Shown: in pieces, positions 55,484 to 64,000 of the stretch
Layout of the letters: each line of letters starts with the position of its first letter
How positions within the stretch are numbered: position 1 is the stretch's first letter
Assembly (NCBI GenBank): GCA_026985075.1
Contig: JALSQX010000033.1
Span: 1-64,000 of the forward strand
DNA length: 64,000 bases
Direction of reading: 5' to 3'
Source of the DNA: Blastocatellia bacterium
GTDB taxonomy: Bacteria; Acidobacteriota; Blastocatellia; HR10; J050
The notes under the pieces: model-generated
Told to the model about the DNA's origin: nothing
Databases searched by the model: none
What the model saw: only the letters and a program-made list of their open reading frames with translations
Program-made: the position numbers and the translations under genes

Positions 55484-55584
55484 AGTACCCCTCCATCAGA
55501 AGTTCGATTCTCGTCAGGATCGAATGAGATTCCTTCCTCATCAATGGAGAACACAACCTGCCAGCACTTCCGAAGCGATGACAT
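55435..55584 (-). CDS. Small ORF (49 codons) upstream of the 118-residue gene
   Basis: An ATG at 55584 follows GGGGAGGAG with 6-nt spacing. The 49-residue peptide begins MSSLRKCWQ and ends WCTM, and its 3' part overlaps the next gene by 49 nt in a different frame. It is not a known family. It may be a leader peptide, a small partner protein or a coincidence. Confidence 0.3.
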   Translation of the reverse strand: MSSLRKCWQVVFSIDEEGISFDPDENRTSDGGVLWNEVRNRKSARWCTM

Positions 55585-56064
55585 ATGATTCTCCTCCCCA
55601 TTCAGTGAGTTTATGCCGGTAGAGTCATGAGAGGAGATCGACTGGACCAGGTGGATGAGCTTCGGGTAGACGTTAGACGGGCTACTCGTTCTAAGCGTTC
55701 ATTCCATCCGCTATGTCGTGGGAGCGTTCGCCCCATTGAGGTGCACCACCGAGGCACCCGTTCGATCCATGCTTCCCTGACTTCTCGACGTGAGCAACTT
55801 CGTTCCCCAGCACAGCTCGGCGGGGCTCCACATGGGTGTTCCAGCAGTAATGATAGAGCGAGGTGAATTCGTTGTTTCAGAATGGCGAGTTCCATCCTAC
55901 CCCCCGCGCGGTTCTAAAAATAACCACTTTTGGACGGAGGTCGTCACCATCTGACTCCATCCCTGCCTCAACTATACATGACTCGACTCCGACCCATTTA
56001 TGTAATGAAACTACAGTCTTACCTTAGACCCATTATCCATTATGACGACATCGCCGCCCGGGAG
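55585..56064. other. Intergenic region between glycosyltransferase and kinase genes
   Basis: This 480-base stretch between two minus-strand units has an AT-rich part near 55980-56045 (for example CCCATTTATGTAATG). Open frames here, including one of 94 codons at 55611-55895 with a starting ATG after GGTAGG, do not resemble known proteins and lie in the leader of the kinase operon. The gene content is unclear. Confidence 0.4.
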
Positions 56065-57240
56065 TCAAGCAAATTTTCCAGGAGCCAAGCTCCTGTGATT
56101 GGGAGTCGAGCCGGCTGGGGACGATGCCAGGTGTTCCAATGCTTCGACGATCTGATCCCAGGAGAAGCGGTGTTTCATCTGACGAATGCGCTCGATGAAT
56201 TGGGGAGCCCGTTCATTTCGATAGAAATCATCGACGGCCTCGGCAATGGCCCCCGGGGAACGGGGCTCGACCAGATATCCGGTTCCGCCCGGCTCGACGA
56301 CCTCCACCAACCCGCCGACGCGCGCAGCCACTACGGGCACGTCCAGCGCATAGGCCAGTTGAACGATGCCGCTCTGCGTGGCCGACGTATAAGGGAGGAG
56401 CAGCAGATCGGCAGCACCGAAATAGATGCCGAGCTCTTCGTTAGGAATATACCGATCGATGATCCGGACGTGCCGGTCTACGCCCAATCGATGAACGAGC
56501 GCCATGATCTCCCTCTTCCCCCGCCAGAACTCGCCAGCCACCACCAGGGTTACATCATGCTGTTTGAGGATCAATGGGAGACTGCGGATAGCGTAGGCCA
56601 ATCCTTTGTAGGGCCGGACGAAGCCGAAGAACAACAAGACCTTTCCTTCGATGCCCAGTCGCCGCCGCGCCTCCTGCCGACCCACCCGAGCGGGGATGAG
56701 AGGATCGTAAGTGGGGTGAGGCACTCTGATGATCGTCGCCCCCGGTTGCCAGCGCCGCAACCGATCGGCATCCTGGCGGGAATGGACGAGGAACGAGTCG
56801 CCGAGACCGAGAACCCGCCGGGTGCAGAACTCTTTCAGCCAGTTCGTCTCATGTTCCACCACGTTATGACAGATGAGAACAGTGTTCGTCGCCTTCGCCC
56901 CTCGGACGCCCCTCAGCACCGCGTAAAACGATGGAGCCCAGAACGAGGTCCACCAGGGAACGACGAACAGATGAGGCCGCCAATCGGACACATAGCGCGC
57001 CGTTCGGGCCCACGTCACGGGATTGAGCCAATCGAGCATGGGGATGGTCGAGACGGTGAGCGCCGCCTGGCTGGGATCGCGATCCGTCTGACCGGGATAG
57101 AGCCACCGGGGATACGGTCGAATGAATCCCAGGAACGCAACGTCATGACCACGAGCGGAGAGATGCCGGGCGAGAAGCGTCATGTAATGAGCGATGCCGC
57201 CACGAAACGGATAACTCGGTCCCAGAAGGCAGATCCGCAT
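56065..57240 (-). CDS. Glycosyltransferase family 4 protein
   Basis: The 391-residue GT-B protein starts MRICLLGPSYPFRGGIAHYMTLLARHL, with the donor-site pattern GKVLLFFGFVRPYKGLAYAI and the acidic region of LLLPYTSATQSGIVQLAYALDVPVVAARVGGLVEVVEP; here Gln and Ser lie where many family members have the first Glu of E-x7-E, which is seen in some GT4 subgroups. Sugar and acceptor are unknown. It follows a GT2 gene on the same strand by 125 nt. Confidence 0.87.
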   Translation of the reverse strand: MRICLLGPSYPFRGGIAHYMTLLARHLSARGHDVAFLGFIRPYPRWLYPGQTDRDPSQAALTVSTIPMLDWLNPVTWARTARYVSDWRPHLFVVPWWTSFWAPSFYAVLRGVRGAKATNTVLICHNVVEHETNWLKEFCTRRVLGLGDSFLVHSRQDADRLRRWQPGATIIRVPHPTYDPLIPARVGRQEARRRLGIEGKVLLFFGFVRPYKGLAYAIRSLPLILKQHDVTLVVAGEFWRGKREIMALVHRLGVDRHVRIIDRYIPNEELGIYFGAADLLLLPYTSATQSGIVQLAYALDVPVVAARVGGLVEVVEPGGTGYLVEPRSPGAIAEAVDDFYRNERAPQFIERIRQMKHRFSWDQIVEALEHLASSPAGSTPNHRSLAPGKFA

Positions 57241-57365
57241 AGATGCCGCATCCGCACGTCATACCCGCCACCAGAGATGATGACGGGGAACGTCGCTCGC
57301 ATGGCCCAGGCGCCATCCCCTGAGCAATGACGACCGGGTTCCAGCCGACAGGAACGACCGACGCC

Positions 57366-58340
57366 TCATCGCGCCGCCCGTTTGACGGCCGGCTCTGCGT
57401 CCCGGTTCACCTCCGCCGCTTTGAGACGATAGAGGCTCTCTTCGGCCAGTTTCCGACTCCCGGCGATCAAATCGCTCAACAGTCCCAACACGCCGATTTG
57501 AAAGCCCAGTAGGCCCAACGCCACCGCTCCAATGAGCCAGGAGACATTGCCCTCCTCACCCTGAATGAGCACGTCATAAACATATTTCCCGCCCAATATC
57601 AATCCACCCATCAAGACCAATCCGGCCAACCGAGTGAAGAAACGCAGCGGCGCGTACATGACGTAAATGCGAAACAGGGTCAGCATGGAGCGGAGGATGT
57701 AATCGGCCGTGCTCTTGATCAGGCGCGATTCGCGCAGAGGCGCATTCGCCGTGATGGGCACCTGAGCGATGGCCAACCCCTTACTGGACGCCTGGATGAT
57801 CGACTCCAGCACGTAGGTATAGCTGGAAATGATATTCAACCGCAACGCGGCTTCCCGACTGTAGGCGCGAAAGCCACAGGTGGGATCGACAATCTGAATG
57901 CCGGCCAGGCGAGAGACGACCCAGCTTCCGATCCGTTGAAGGATTCTCTTGGACCAGGAGAACGGGTGGGCCGTTCCCACAGGCCTGGCGCCGATGACCA
58001 GATCGGCGCGTCCATCGAGAATGGGCGCGATCAGTCGAGGAATATCGCTCCCGTTGAACGAATGGTCTCCATCGGTATTGACGATGATATCGGCGCCCAG
58101 CCGCACACAGGCATCCAATCCGGCGCGAAAGGCGGCGGCCAATCCCCGGTGCGATTTCAATCGGATGAGATGATCGACGCCCGAGGCGCGAGCCGCTGCT
58201 GCCGTGTCGTCGGTACTCCCATCATCGATGACGAGGATCTCCACGCGATCAACGCCGTCGATGTGACGAGGCAAATCCTCGAGCGTCAGCGGCAGCGTCG
58301 CCGCCTCGTTGTAACATGGAATCTGGATGATCAGTTTCAT
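57366..58340 (-). CDS. Glycosyltransferase family 2 protein with membrane anchor (DPM/GtrB-like)
   Basis: The 324-residue protein has a GT2 domain with MKLIIQIPCYNEAATLPLTLEDLP, LVIDDGSTDDT and IVNTDGDHSFNGSDI (the DxD region) and two C-terminal membrane segments (about 240-262 and 275-295). This is the plan of polyprenyl-phosphate glycosyltransferases that make lipid-linked mannose or glucose. It is the first of two glycosyltransferase genes on the minus strand. A palindrome of the dispersed family (58361-58379) lies about 20 nt upstream of its ATG. Confidence 0.88.
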   Translation of the reverse strand: MKLIIQIPCYNEAATLPLTLEDLPRHIDGVDRVEILVIDDGSTDDTAAAARASGVDHLIRLKSHRGLAAAFRAGLDACVRLGADIIVNTDGDHSFNGSDIPRLIAPILDGRADLVIGARPVGTAHPFSWSKRILQRIGSWVVSRLAGIQIVDPTCGFRAYSREAALRLNIISSYTYVLESIIQASSKGLAIAQVPITANAPLRESRLIKSTADYILRSMLTLFRIYVMYAPLRFFTRLAGLVLMGGLILGGKYVYDVLIQGEEGNVSWLIGAVALGLLGFQIGVLGLLSDLIAGSRKLAEESLYRLKAAEVNRDAEPAVKRAAR

Positions 58341-58360
58341 CGTCTTCGAATAAAGTGTGA

Positions 58361-58379
58361 CGCGAGCAGGTCGCTCGCG
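58361..58379. repeat. Dispersed palindrome copy (e)
   Basis: CGCGAGC-AGGTC-GCTCGCG, a perfect 7-bp stem with 5-nt loop, followed by CTACC as in copy (b). Confidence 0.65.
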
Positions 58380-58441
58380 CTACCCGATTTTCGCCGCTGG
58401 CGAGAAGCATCATCCCATGAACGATTCCTCGCCCACGAGCA

Positions 58442-58545
58442 TTCCCTCGAAAATAGAGGATGGGGCAAGATGGCATCTCGCGCGACACCCGCCAAAAGCC
58501 CATTTTCATCCTGGCGGTGTGCCTCACCAGGCTATGGGCGACTCG
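58442..58545. repeat. Dispersed repeat, long copy (d)
   Basis: About 100 bp similar to 20902-21003, with the same start (CCCTCGAAAATAGAGG), a degenerate palindrome (GGGCAAG-ATGGCAT-CTCGCGC at 58463-58483), an identical 22-base core and the end TGGGCGACTC in place of TGAGTGACTC. Confidence 0.85.
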
Positions 58546-58745
58546 GCCGAGCAGTGCACCAGGCGAAAACCAGAAGCTCCGAAGGAGCACGATGAAATAG
58601 CCCGGGACGCTCCTCCTCGGGAACCCGTTTCCTCATTCCCATGAGCCCTGAAAGAGCGCCATAGGGAGCGCGCGACTCCATCCACTTCTGGTTATCGCAC
58701 CGCCCATCCTCAGCCAGCGCCATGAGAGATGCCCGCAGCTCTCAC

Positions 58746-60305
58746 TCAGGGCAAACTTTTGAGTTCCGGCCTGGGCTCAGGCAGCGGTTTGCGGGGTATT
58801 TTCTCATCGCGCATCGCCGCGTGATAGACGAACGACGCCATGATCACCGAGGCCTGCATCAAATCGCTTTGCAGCGCGTGATCGTACAGGTCCATGTTCG
58901 TATGATGGGTTCGCGTCTCATATTCGATGGGATCCTGGATGAATTGGAACCCCGGAAGTCCAACGGCGTCGAACGACAGGTGATCGGTCCCACCGGTATT
59001 GCGAATGGTCACCGTGGTCGCTCCCAGATCGTGAAACGGCTCCAACCAGGCCTCGAAAATCGGGCGCACGGCATCATTGCCCTGCAGATAGATGCCGCGG
59101 ATCTTCCCCGTGCCATTATCCAGGTTGAAGTAGACGGAAAACGTCTCGTGTTCCGGCTTCAGTTGCATGGTGGCCGGATCGCCGAAGTGTTTTTTGACGT
59201 ACCCTCGCGACCCCAGCAGTCCTTGCTCTTCCCCGCTCCACAGAGCGATGCGAATAGTTCGCCGAGGATGCACGCCGATGGCCTTCAGGATACGCACGGC
59301 TTCCATGGCCACGGCGCATCCGGCAGCGTTATCGGTCGTCCCCGTCCCGGCATGCCAGGAGTCCAGATGACCTCCCAGCATCACCACTTCGTCTTTGAGC
59401 TGGGGATCAGTGCCGGGAATCTCGGCGATGACGTTGTAGCCAGTGGGATCCTCGTCATAAAACTGCGTCTGCACATCGATGCGGAGTTTGACGGGGATGT
59501 GCTTCTCCAGCAAGCGAGCCAGACGGGCGTAATGCTCGCTGGCCACGACCAAGGTGGGAACTCCCGGTTCCCCGTTGAGTTTATAGTCGCCTCCGCTCCC
59601 GACGAAGATCGTCCCGTGAGCGCCGCGACTCGGTTCGAGCACGACGGCCACACCTTCGTCGCGGAAGAAGGCGCGAACCTTCTGTCGCCAGGCGCGCCGC
59701 GCCCGATAGGCCTTGATCCGCTCGGCCCAGCGTCCTCGTCGTCCCGGCTCCGGCGCCTGCGCCAGGCGCGACAGGTCATCCTCATCGTACCGGCGCGCGT
59801 CGGCGTCGAAATGAGGACGCACGTTCGGCGGGGCTCCAGCCATCACGATGGCGCCGTGGAGTTTCCCTTTGTACTTCTGGAAATCGGCTTCCGATTCGAT
59901 CTTCACCATCATCGGCGTTGCCGTCACCGGACCATCGGTTCCCCGCGTCCATGCTTTGGGAAAAGCGATGAGCGGCTGATATTGCGGCTCGATCATCTCA
60001 ATGGAGAACCGCTCCACGGCCCACCCCCGGCCGAATTCGCCCCACGGCTCCAGATGGGCGTTCACCAGCCCCCACTCGGTCAGCCGCTTCCGCGCCCACT
60101 CGCTGGCCGCCTTGAGATTGGGCGAACCCGTCAATCGCGGTCCGTAGACGTCGGTGAGATAAAAGAGCGTGTCCATCACCCGGGAATGCTCAAAACCTTC
60201 GGCCTTGATGCGAGAGATGACGCTGAGATCAACCGGCTCCTGCGCCTGAACGATCCACGTCAAGGCGAGAATGACGAACAGGGCCAGGTTCAACCGTCGT
60301 TTCAT
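58746..60305 (-). CDS. Exported M28 family metallopeptidase with PA-domain insert
   Basis: The 519-residue protein has a signal peptide (NLALFVILALTWIVQA, cut near AQA-QEP type site), a PA-like insert (about 110-260) and an M28 core with metal ligands in GGHLDSWHAGTGTTDNAAG (His and Asp), SGEEQGLLGS (catalytic Glu region), NLDNGTG and a final HHTNMDLYD. Such enzymes are dizinc aminopeptidases or carboxypeptidases of the periplasm. AAGGAGG lies 6 nt before the ATG. Together with the S9 and M20 enzymes it indicates peptide scavenging. The TonB receptor gene lies upstream on the same strand after a 507-base gap. Confidence 0.93.
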   Translation of the reverse strand: MKRRLNLALFVILALTWIVQAQEPVDLSVISRIKAEGFEHSRVMDTLFYLTDVYGPRLTGSPNLKAASEWARKRLTEWGLVNAHLEPWGEFGRGWAVERFSIEMIEPQYQPLIAFPKAWTRGTDGPVTATPMMVKIESEADFQKYKGKLHGAIVMAGAPPNVRPHFDADARRYDEDDLSRLAQAPEPGRRGRWAERIKAYRARRAWRQKVRAFFRDEGVAVVLEPSRGAHGTIFVGSGGDYKLNGEPGVPTLVVASEHYARLARLLEKHIPVKLRIDVQTQFYDEDPTGYNVIAEIPGTDPQLKDEVVMLGGHLDSWHAGTGTTDNAAGCAVAMEAVRILKAIGVHPRRTIRIALWSGEEQGLLGSRGYVKKHFGDPATMQLKPEHETFSVYFNLDNGTGKIRGIYLQGNDAVRPIFEAWLEPFHDLGATTVTIRNTGGTDHLSFDAVGLPGFQFIQDPIEYETRTHHTNMDLYDHALQSDLMQASVIMASFVYHAAMRDEKIPRKPLPEPRPELKSLP

Positions 60306-60812
60306 CGCCTGCCTCCTTCATCTCGATTTGGAATCATGCCATTCCCGTGAGAACGAAAAGATCTCAGGACGCCCATCCACACCTCATGGTCATCATGGAC
60401 GAGATCCTCATTCGGCTCGCCAGCAGGACGTCCCCGCCGGAATGGGGGCATGGGTCGTTCGCCCCCGATCGCGGGCCGCATCGAATTGACCGACTTATCG
60501 GCGTCGATGACCGGGCGCGCAGCGGGCACCACGTTGGCGATCATGCGCTCCTCGCACCGGTGCTGCCTTTCCTTCCGGAGCGGGAGGGCGCGCCACGCGA
60601 CGACCACACCTCGATGCTCATGTCTCTCTGGGAGTGGCACAGGGAGGAAAGGTAGCCAACCCTCTTCCAAAACTCAAGTCGAACGCTGGCGATGGATGGC
60701 GTGAGGATGAAACGTCATGGCACAAGCTGACTGCTCGCGCCACAGCGGAAGAGCCGACCGGGGTGGGAGCGGCGAGCCCCCAGTCACCGGTCGGCTCCAG
60801 AGTCGTCAACGA
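60306..60812. other. Intergenic region upstream of the M28 gene
   Basis: This 507-base gap separates two minus-strand genes. It holds palindrome copy (f) at 60718 and low-scoring open frames without ribosome sites. I see no convincing gene; the M28 gene promoter probably lies at its left part. Confidence 0.5.
60718..60742. repeat. Dispersed palindrome copy (f)
   Basis: TGGCACAAGC-TGACT-GCTCGCGCCA, pairing in 8 of 10 positions; same family as the copies at 20920 and 58361. Confidence 0.6.
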
Positions 60813-63800
60813 TCAGAATTCGTACCGCAGAGCAAACTGCATGATGCGCGGTTGCGTCAGCGTCGCGTTATAGCGACCGAACGTCGTGGTGATGTCGGGG
60901 AACGCCGTCAGATCATCGACATTGAACCGGACCGAATTGGTCACGTTGAACACTTCCCAGCGGAACTGCAGGCGATGCGTCTCGGTGATGGAGAACGATT
61001 TCATCAGCCCCATGTCGATGCTGAAGTAGCCATCGCCCCGGAGCAGATTGCGAATGCCCGACTCGCCCGGCCGCTGGAAGCGGAAGTGCTTCAACGCTTC
61101 CGAGGGATTGGGGAAGACGTTGGGCCAATCGCCCTTGGTCGTCTTGGTCTCCGGCAATGTCTGACCTTCTTTGATCATCGTGTTCCCCTGCAGGTTCCAG
61201 TTAGTCGCCCAGCAGGAGCGGCAGTTGATGATGTTGAACGGGAAGCCACTCGTCCAGCGGAAGATGCCCGTCGTCTGCCACCCACCGATGAGCTGATTGA
61301 GCCATCCGGAGACATTCCCGCCGAGCGGTTTGCCGCGCCCGAACGGCAACTCGATCACCCAGTTGGCGTTGATCTGGTGACGGACGTCGAAATCGGAGAA
61401 CGAGTACTGCTGCCGCGGATTCCAGGTGTTGATGATGAAGTCGCTGTATCCACCGGCGAAGAAACTGCTGAACGCTCCACCGCGCTCCGTCCCCGAGGTC
61501 AGATCGAGCGATTTGGACAACGTGTAGTTGAAATCGAACGTCACGCCCTGACTGAACCGCTTGCGCAGACTGAGCTGGAAGGCGTGGTACTCGGAGAATC
61601 CGATGGTGCTCTGCGCAGCCAGCGAGGAGTACTGGTCGTTCCAGTAAGCGAACGGCGTCCCTTCCGGATTGTCGGGCGTGCCATAGGCGCAGGCCGGGAA
61701 GCAGAACAGATCCATGATGAACAGCGCGGTGATGTAATCCGGAGCATTATCGCGATACAGCTCGTAGATCTCCTGCGTGCTGGTCAGGCCGCGCCCGCCG
61801 CGCATGCCGGCGGTGGGGAAGATGTTCTCCCAGTAGGGAATGGGCGGCACGTCGCTGGTGGGAACGCCGGCCTCGATCATCTTGACCAGCATCTGAGCCG
61901 CGGTGAAGTAATCCATGCCCGACTGGGGATCGACGAGATTCATCGGCATGGCCAGGTCTCGACGGGTGAGCAGATTGCGGCCGCGACGTCCGACATAGGC
62001 CAGCTCGATGCTCATGTTCCACGGCAATTCGCGCCCGATGACGAAGTTGAACATATGGGCATAGGGCGTGACGATGGTATCGTCGATGCTGGTGGTGATG
62101 GCGAACAGCCCGAAGGGCGGCGTCTGCGGGAATCCGCCCGGTGGCGCTTCCGGCTGGAAGGGCGTCCCGTCATTGGCCACTCGCGGAATATCGAATACCC
62201 CGGTGAATCGCGGTCCGTTGGCTTCGGTGATCGTCCCCCAGGGCGTGGTCAAGCTGGTGGCCAACCCGAACGATCCGAAGCGATCGAACGTGGTCGCCAA
62301 AGCATGCCCGATGCGATCGTACACCAGGCCATACCCGAAGCGGAACACGGTACGACCTCGGCCGAACAATCGCGGCAAGAAGCGACGCGGCGACCAGGCG
62401 ACCGAAATACGGGGCGCCCAGTTGTTGTAGTCCTTTTCATAGAACCCGGGCTTGCCGTTGGCCGGACCGGCCAGATCGAAGCTGATGCGCGGGAGATCGA
62501 ACGAGGGGATGCCCCGCTGCATGCTGGACCGACGGAGTTCGAGCCACTCGCCGAAGCTGGGCGTCGGTCTCACCTGCAGGCCGTTGACCTCCCACGGAGG
62601 CGTGTAGTACTGATAGCGGACGCCGAAGGTGATGGTGAGACTGGGCGTAGCTTGCCACTTGTCCTGAGCATAGAACTCGTATTCGTTGGTGGCGTACTTT
62701 CGGCGAATGACCGCCCCCTCGGGGAGGACATTCCCTTCGCGGTCGTAGTTATACCGCGCCGTGAACTGGCTGAGGATGCCGAGCAGCAGCGTCGGATAGG
62801 AGTCGGCCCAACTGGCGAAGAAGCCGGGATCCACCGCCGGGAGCGTCTCACATCCGGGCTGCGAGCATCGCGGATGCCCCGGTGCCGTCCATCGACCCAC
62901 GCCGAGCAACCAGGACCCGTTGGCGATGACCGTGTGGAACGAGTTCTGCGTGGAGAATCGAGGAATGCGGGTGAACCGAATGTTGGTGCCGAACTGCAGC
63001 GTGTGCGAGCCGCGAATCCAGGAGACGTCATCGACCAGATTGTGCGTCTTGGCGATGCGCCCACTGGAGCGCGTCGTCGCCGGAATGTTATCCAGGAACC
63101 GGAACGTCGCCTGCGTTCGCTGCTGCAAGCCCGCCGTCTCCGTGCTCAGCCGGGTCAGTCCCCAACGGAAGGAATTCACGATATTCGACTTGATGGTCGC
63201 GTCGTACCCGATGGCGAATCCCTTGGGATTGGTCAACGTCAGGCTGTTCGGGGGTTCCCCGGGAAACTGCGGCGAATCTCGTTCGGTGTCATCCTGGAAG
63301 TTTCCGCGGAAGAAGAGCCGATGAGCGGCCTTCAGATCGATGTTGAAGTCGCTGCGCAGGATGAACGTGTTGAACTGATCTTTGATCGGCGCGGCGAAGC
63401 GATACCCGACGATATTCAACCCATCGCGACCGGGATCATTGGGTTCAGGGAACTGCTGGAAGTAGGCCAACGCCGCCGGGTTCGGCCCGATCCCCAGCGG
63501 ATCGAGGGACGCCGCCTCCTCCGGCGTCAGCACGTGGATGCCCGCGGGAATATTGAACGTGCGCCCGGCCACGGTGATCGTCGTCGGCGGACACTCTTCG
63601 GGATTGGCGCATCGATACTGGAGATATCCGTGACGCAGCAACATCGAGGGGACGAACCGCAATTCCGATTGTTCGCGTTTCAGGCGGAACCCTTCGTAGT
63701 TGCCGAAGATGAACCAGCGATTCTTGATGATCGGGCCGCCCGCCGAGGCGCCGAAGATGTGGTAATTCAACACTGGCGGTTCATTGGGTCGCGGGGGCGA

Positions 63801-64000
63801 CGCTTCGATCTGGGACTTCTTCAGGAAATAATCGTTGGCCGACGTCGCCGTATTGCGGTGGTACCAGTAGAGCGACCCATGAAGCTCATTGGTTCCGCGT
63901 TTGGTCACCAGACTCACCTGCGCCGCGCTGGAGCGTCCCTGATTGGCTCCGTAGTTGGTCGTGGTGACGCGAAACTCCTCCACCGAATCCACCGTCATGC
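60813..64000 (-). CDS. Oar-like TonB-dependent receptor, C-terminal part (cut by window edge)
   Basis: The frame runs off the right edge, so the signal peptide, Cna-like or carboxypeptidase-regulatory N-terminal domain and part of the plug are missing. About 1061 residues are visible: the end of the plug (VDSVEEFRV...QVSLVTKRGTNELHG) and a large 22-strand-type beta-barrel ending LRYEF, with a terminal aromatic residue as in outer membrane proteins. The VTKRGTNELHGS wording and length match the Oar-like TonB receptors expanded in Acidobacteriota. These import large ligands across the outer membrane using TonB; the ligand is unknown. Confidence 0.9.
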   Translation of the reverse strand, partial: MTVDSVEEFRVTTTNYGANQGRSSAAQVSLVTKRGTNELHGSLYWYHRNTATSANDYFLKKSQIEASPPRPNEPPVLNYHIFGASAGGPIIKNRWFIFGNYEGFRLKREQSELRFVPSMLLRHGYLQYRCANPEECPPTTITVAGRTFNIPAGIHVLTPEEAASLDPLGIGPNPAALAYFQQFPEPNDPGRDGLNIVGYRFAAPIKDQFNTFILRSDFNIDLKAAHRLFFRGNFQDDTERDSPQFPGEPPNSLTLTNPKGFAIGYDATIKSNIVNSFRWGLTRLSTETAGLQQRTQATFRFLDNIPATTRSSGRIAKTHNLVDDVSWIRGSHTLQFGTNIRFTRIPRFSTQNSFHTVIANGSWLLGVGRWTAPGHPRCSQPGCETLPAVDPGFFASWADSYPTLLLGILSQFTARYNYDREGNVLPEGAVIRRKYATNEYEFYAQDKWQATPSLTITFGVRYQYYTPPWEVNGLQVRPTPSFGEWLELRRSSMQRGIPSFDLPRISFDLAGPANGKPGFYEKDYNNWAPRISVAWSPRRFLPRLFGRGRTVFRFGYGLVYDRIGHALATTFDRFGSFGLATSLTTPWGTITEANGPRFTGVFDIPRVANDGTPFQPEAPPGGFPQTPPFGLFAITTSIDDTIVTPYAHMFNFVIGRELPWNMSIELAYVGRRGRNLLTRRDLAMPMNLVDPQSGMDYFTAAQMLVKMIEAGVPTSDVPPIPYWENIFPTAGMRGGRGLTSTQEIYELYRDNAPDYITALFIMDLFCFPACAYGTPDNPEGTPFAYWNDQYSSLAAQSTIGFSEYHAFQLSLRKRFSQGVTFDFNYTLSKSLDLTSGTERGGAFSSFFAGGYSDFIINTWNPRQQYSFSDFDVRHQINANWVIELPFGRGKPLGGNVSGWLNQLIGGWQTTGIFRWTSGFPFNIINCRSCWATNWNLQGNTMIKEGQTLPETKTTKGDWPNVFPNPSEALKHFRFQRPGESGIRNLLRGDGYFSIDMGLMKSFSITETHRLQFRWEVFNVTNSVRFNVDDLTAFPDITTTFGRYNATLTQPRIMQFALRYEF

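Larger units (their letters stand above)
58341..58745. other. Intergenic region with two dispersed repeat copies
   Basis: This 405-base gap between GT2 and the M28 peptidase gene contains palindrome (e) at 58361 and the long repeat copy (d). Open frames here are shadows of the repeat. No gene is supported. Confidence 0.6.

Noticed and set aside
55611-55895. 94-codon minus-strand frame in the kinase upstream region
   Set aside because: It has a starting ATG but Arg/Ser-rich composition, no recognisable family and would lie in the untranslated leader; kept only as a note.
55930-57330. 466-codon plus-strand frame opposite the GT4 gene
   Set aside because: Antisense to a gene with clear GT4 motifs; no ribosome site.
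58249-58590. 113-codon minus-strand frame spanning the long repeat copy and GT2 start
   Set aside because: It overlaps the GT2 start and is built largely from repeat DNA; it shares HTARMKM with the other copy but the frames then diverge.

Overview
The window looks like a piece of a Gram-negative (diderm), GC-rich bacterial chromosome, most likely an Acidobacteriota member. The signs are an Oar-type TonB-dependent receptor at the right edge, a BamA/Lol envelope operon, a TolC efflux gene, many secreted peptidases (S9, M20, M28, S55-like) and an acidobacterial-type Hfq. This assignment is inferred from gene content; no 16S rRNA gene is present. No phage, insertion sequence, integrase or CRISPR array was found, so the region reads as core chromosome with some accessory surface and secretion genes.

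Layout. 1-8.3 kb: end of an efflux operon (TolC plus the start of a lipoprotein adaptor), a DksA/TraR zinc-finger gene, a PYROXD2-type oxidoreductase, and an ATP synthase block b'-b-delta-alpha-gamma that lacks beta, epsilon, a and c. 8.4-20.6 kb: tRNA-Leu(CAG), an M20 peptidase, an S9 dipeptidyl peptidase, a CobW-type GTPase, argS followed by a free-standing archaeal-type ThrRS editing domain, a MacB-like permease, an exported M20 amidohydrolase and an Nramp-like transporter with altered metal motifs. 20.6-25.3 kb, mostly minus strand: DUF3006, a ComEC-like MBL hydrolase, purF, thiO, then tRNA-Val(CAC). 25.5-34.6 kb: a WecA-like transferase, then the minus-strand operon lolC-lolD-clpC-bamA. 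35-41 kb: hfq, a small conserved-looking gene, a lipoprotein and three exported proteins, one with a metzincin motif whose catalytic Glu is Gln. 41-50.3 kb (minus): S55 peptidase, beta-propeller protein, AP-superfamily phosphodiesterase, glycosyltransferase and flippase. 50.4-55.6 kb: a 1571-residue cytosolic hybrid histidine kinase translationally coupled to a 118-residue protein. 56-64 kb: two glycosyltransferases, an M28 peptidase and a truncated TonB-dependent receptor.

Functional themes are envelope assembly (BamA, Lol, glycan synthesis and flipping), peptide scavenging by exported peptidases feeding a TonB receptor-rich outer membrane, and core energy and translation genes. A dispersed palindromic repeat (about GTRGCGCRAG, 5-7 nt, CTYGCGCYAC) occurs in at least six intergenic places; two copies share about 100 bp. 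It is the most distinctive unexplained DNA structure here. Promoters were called by eye from -35/-10 matches and are hypotheses.
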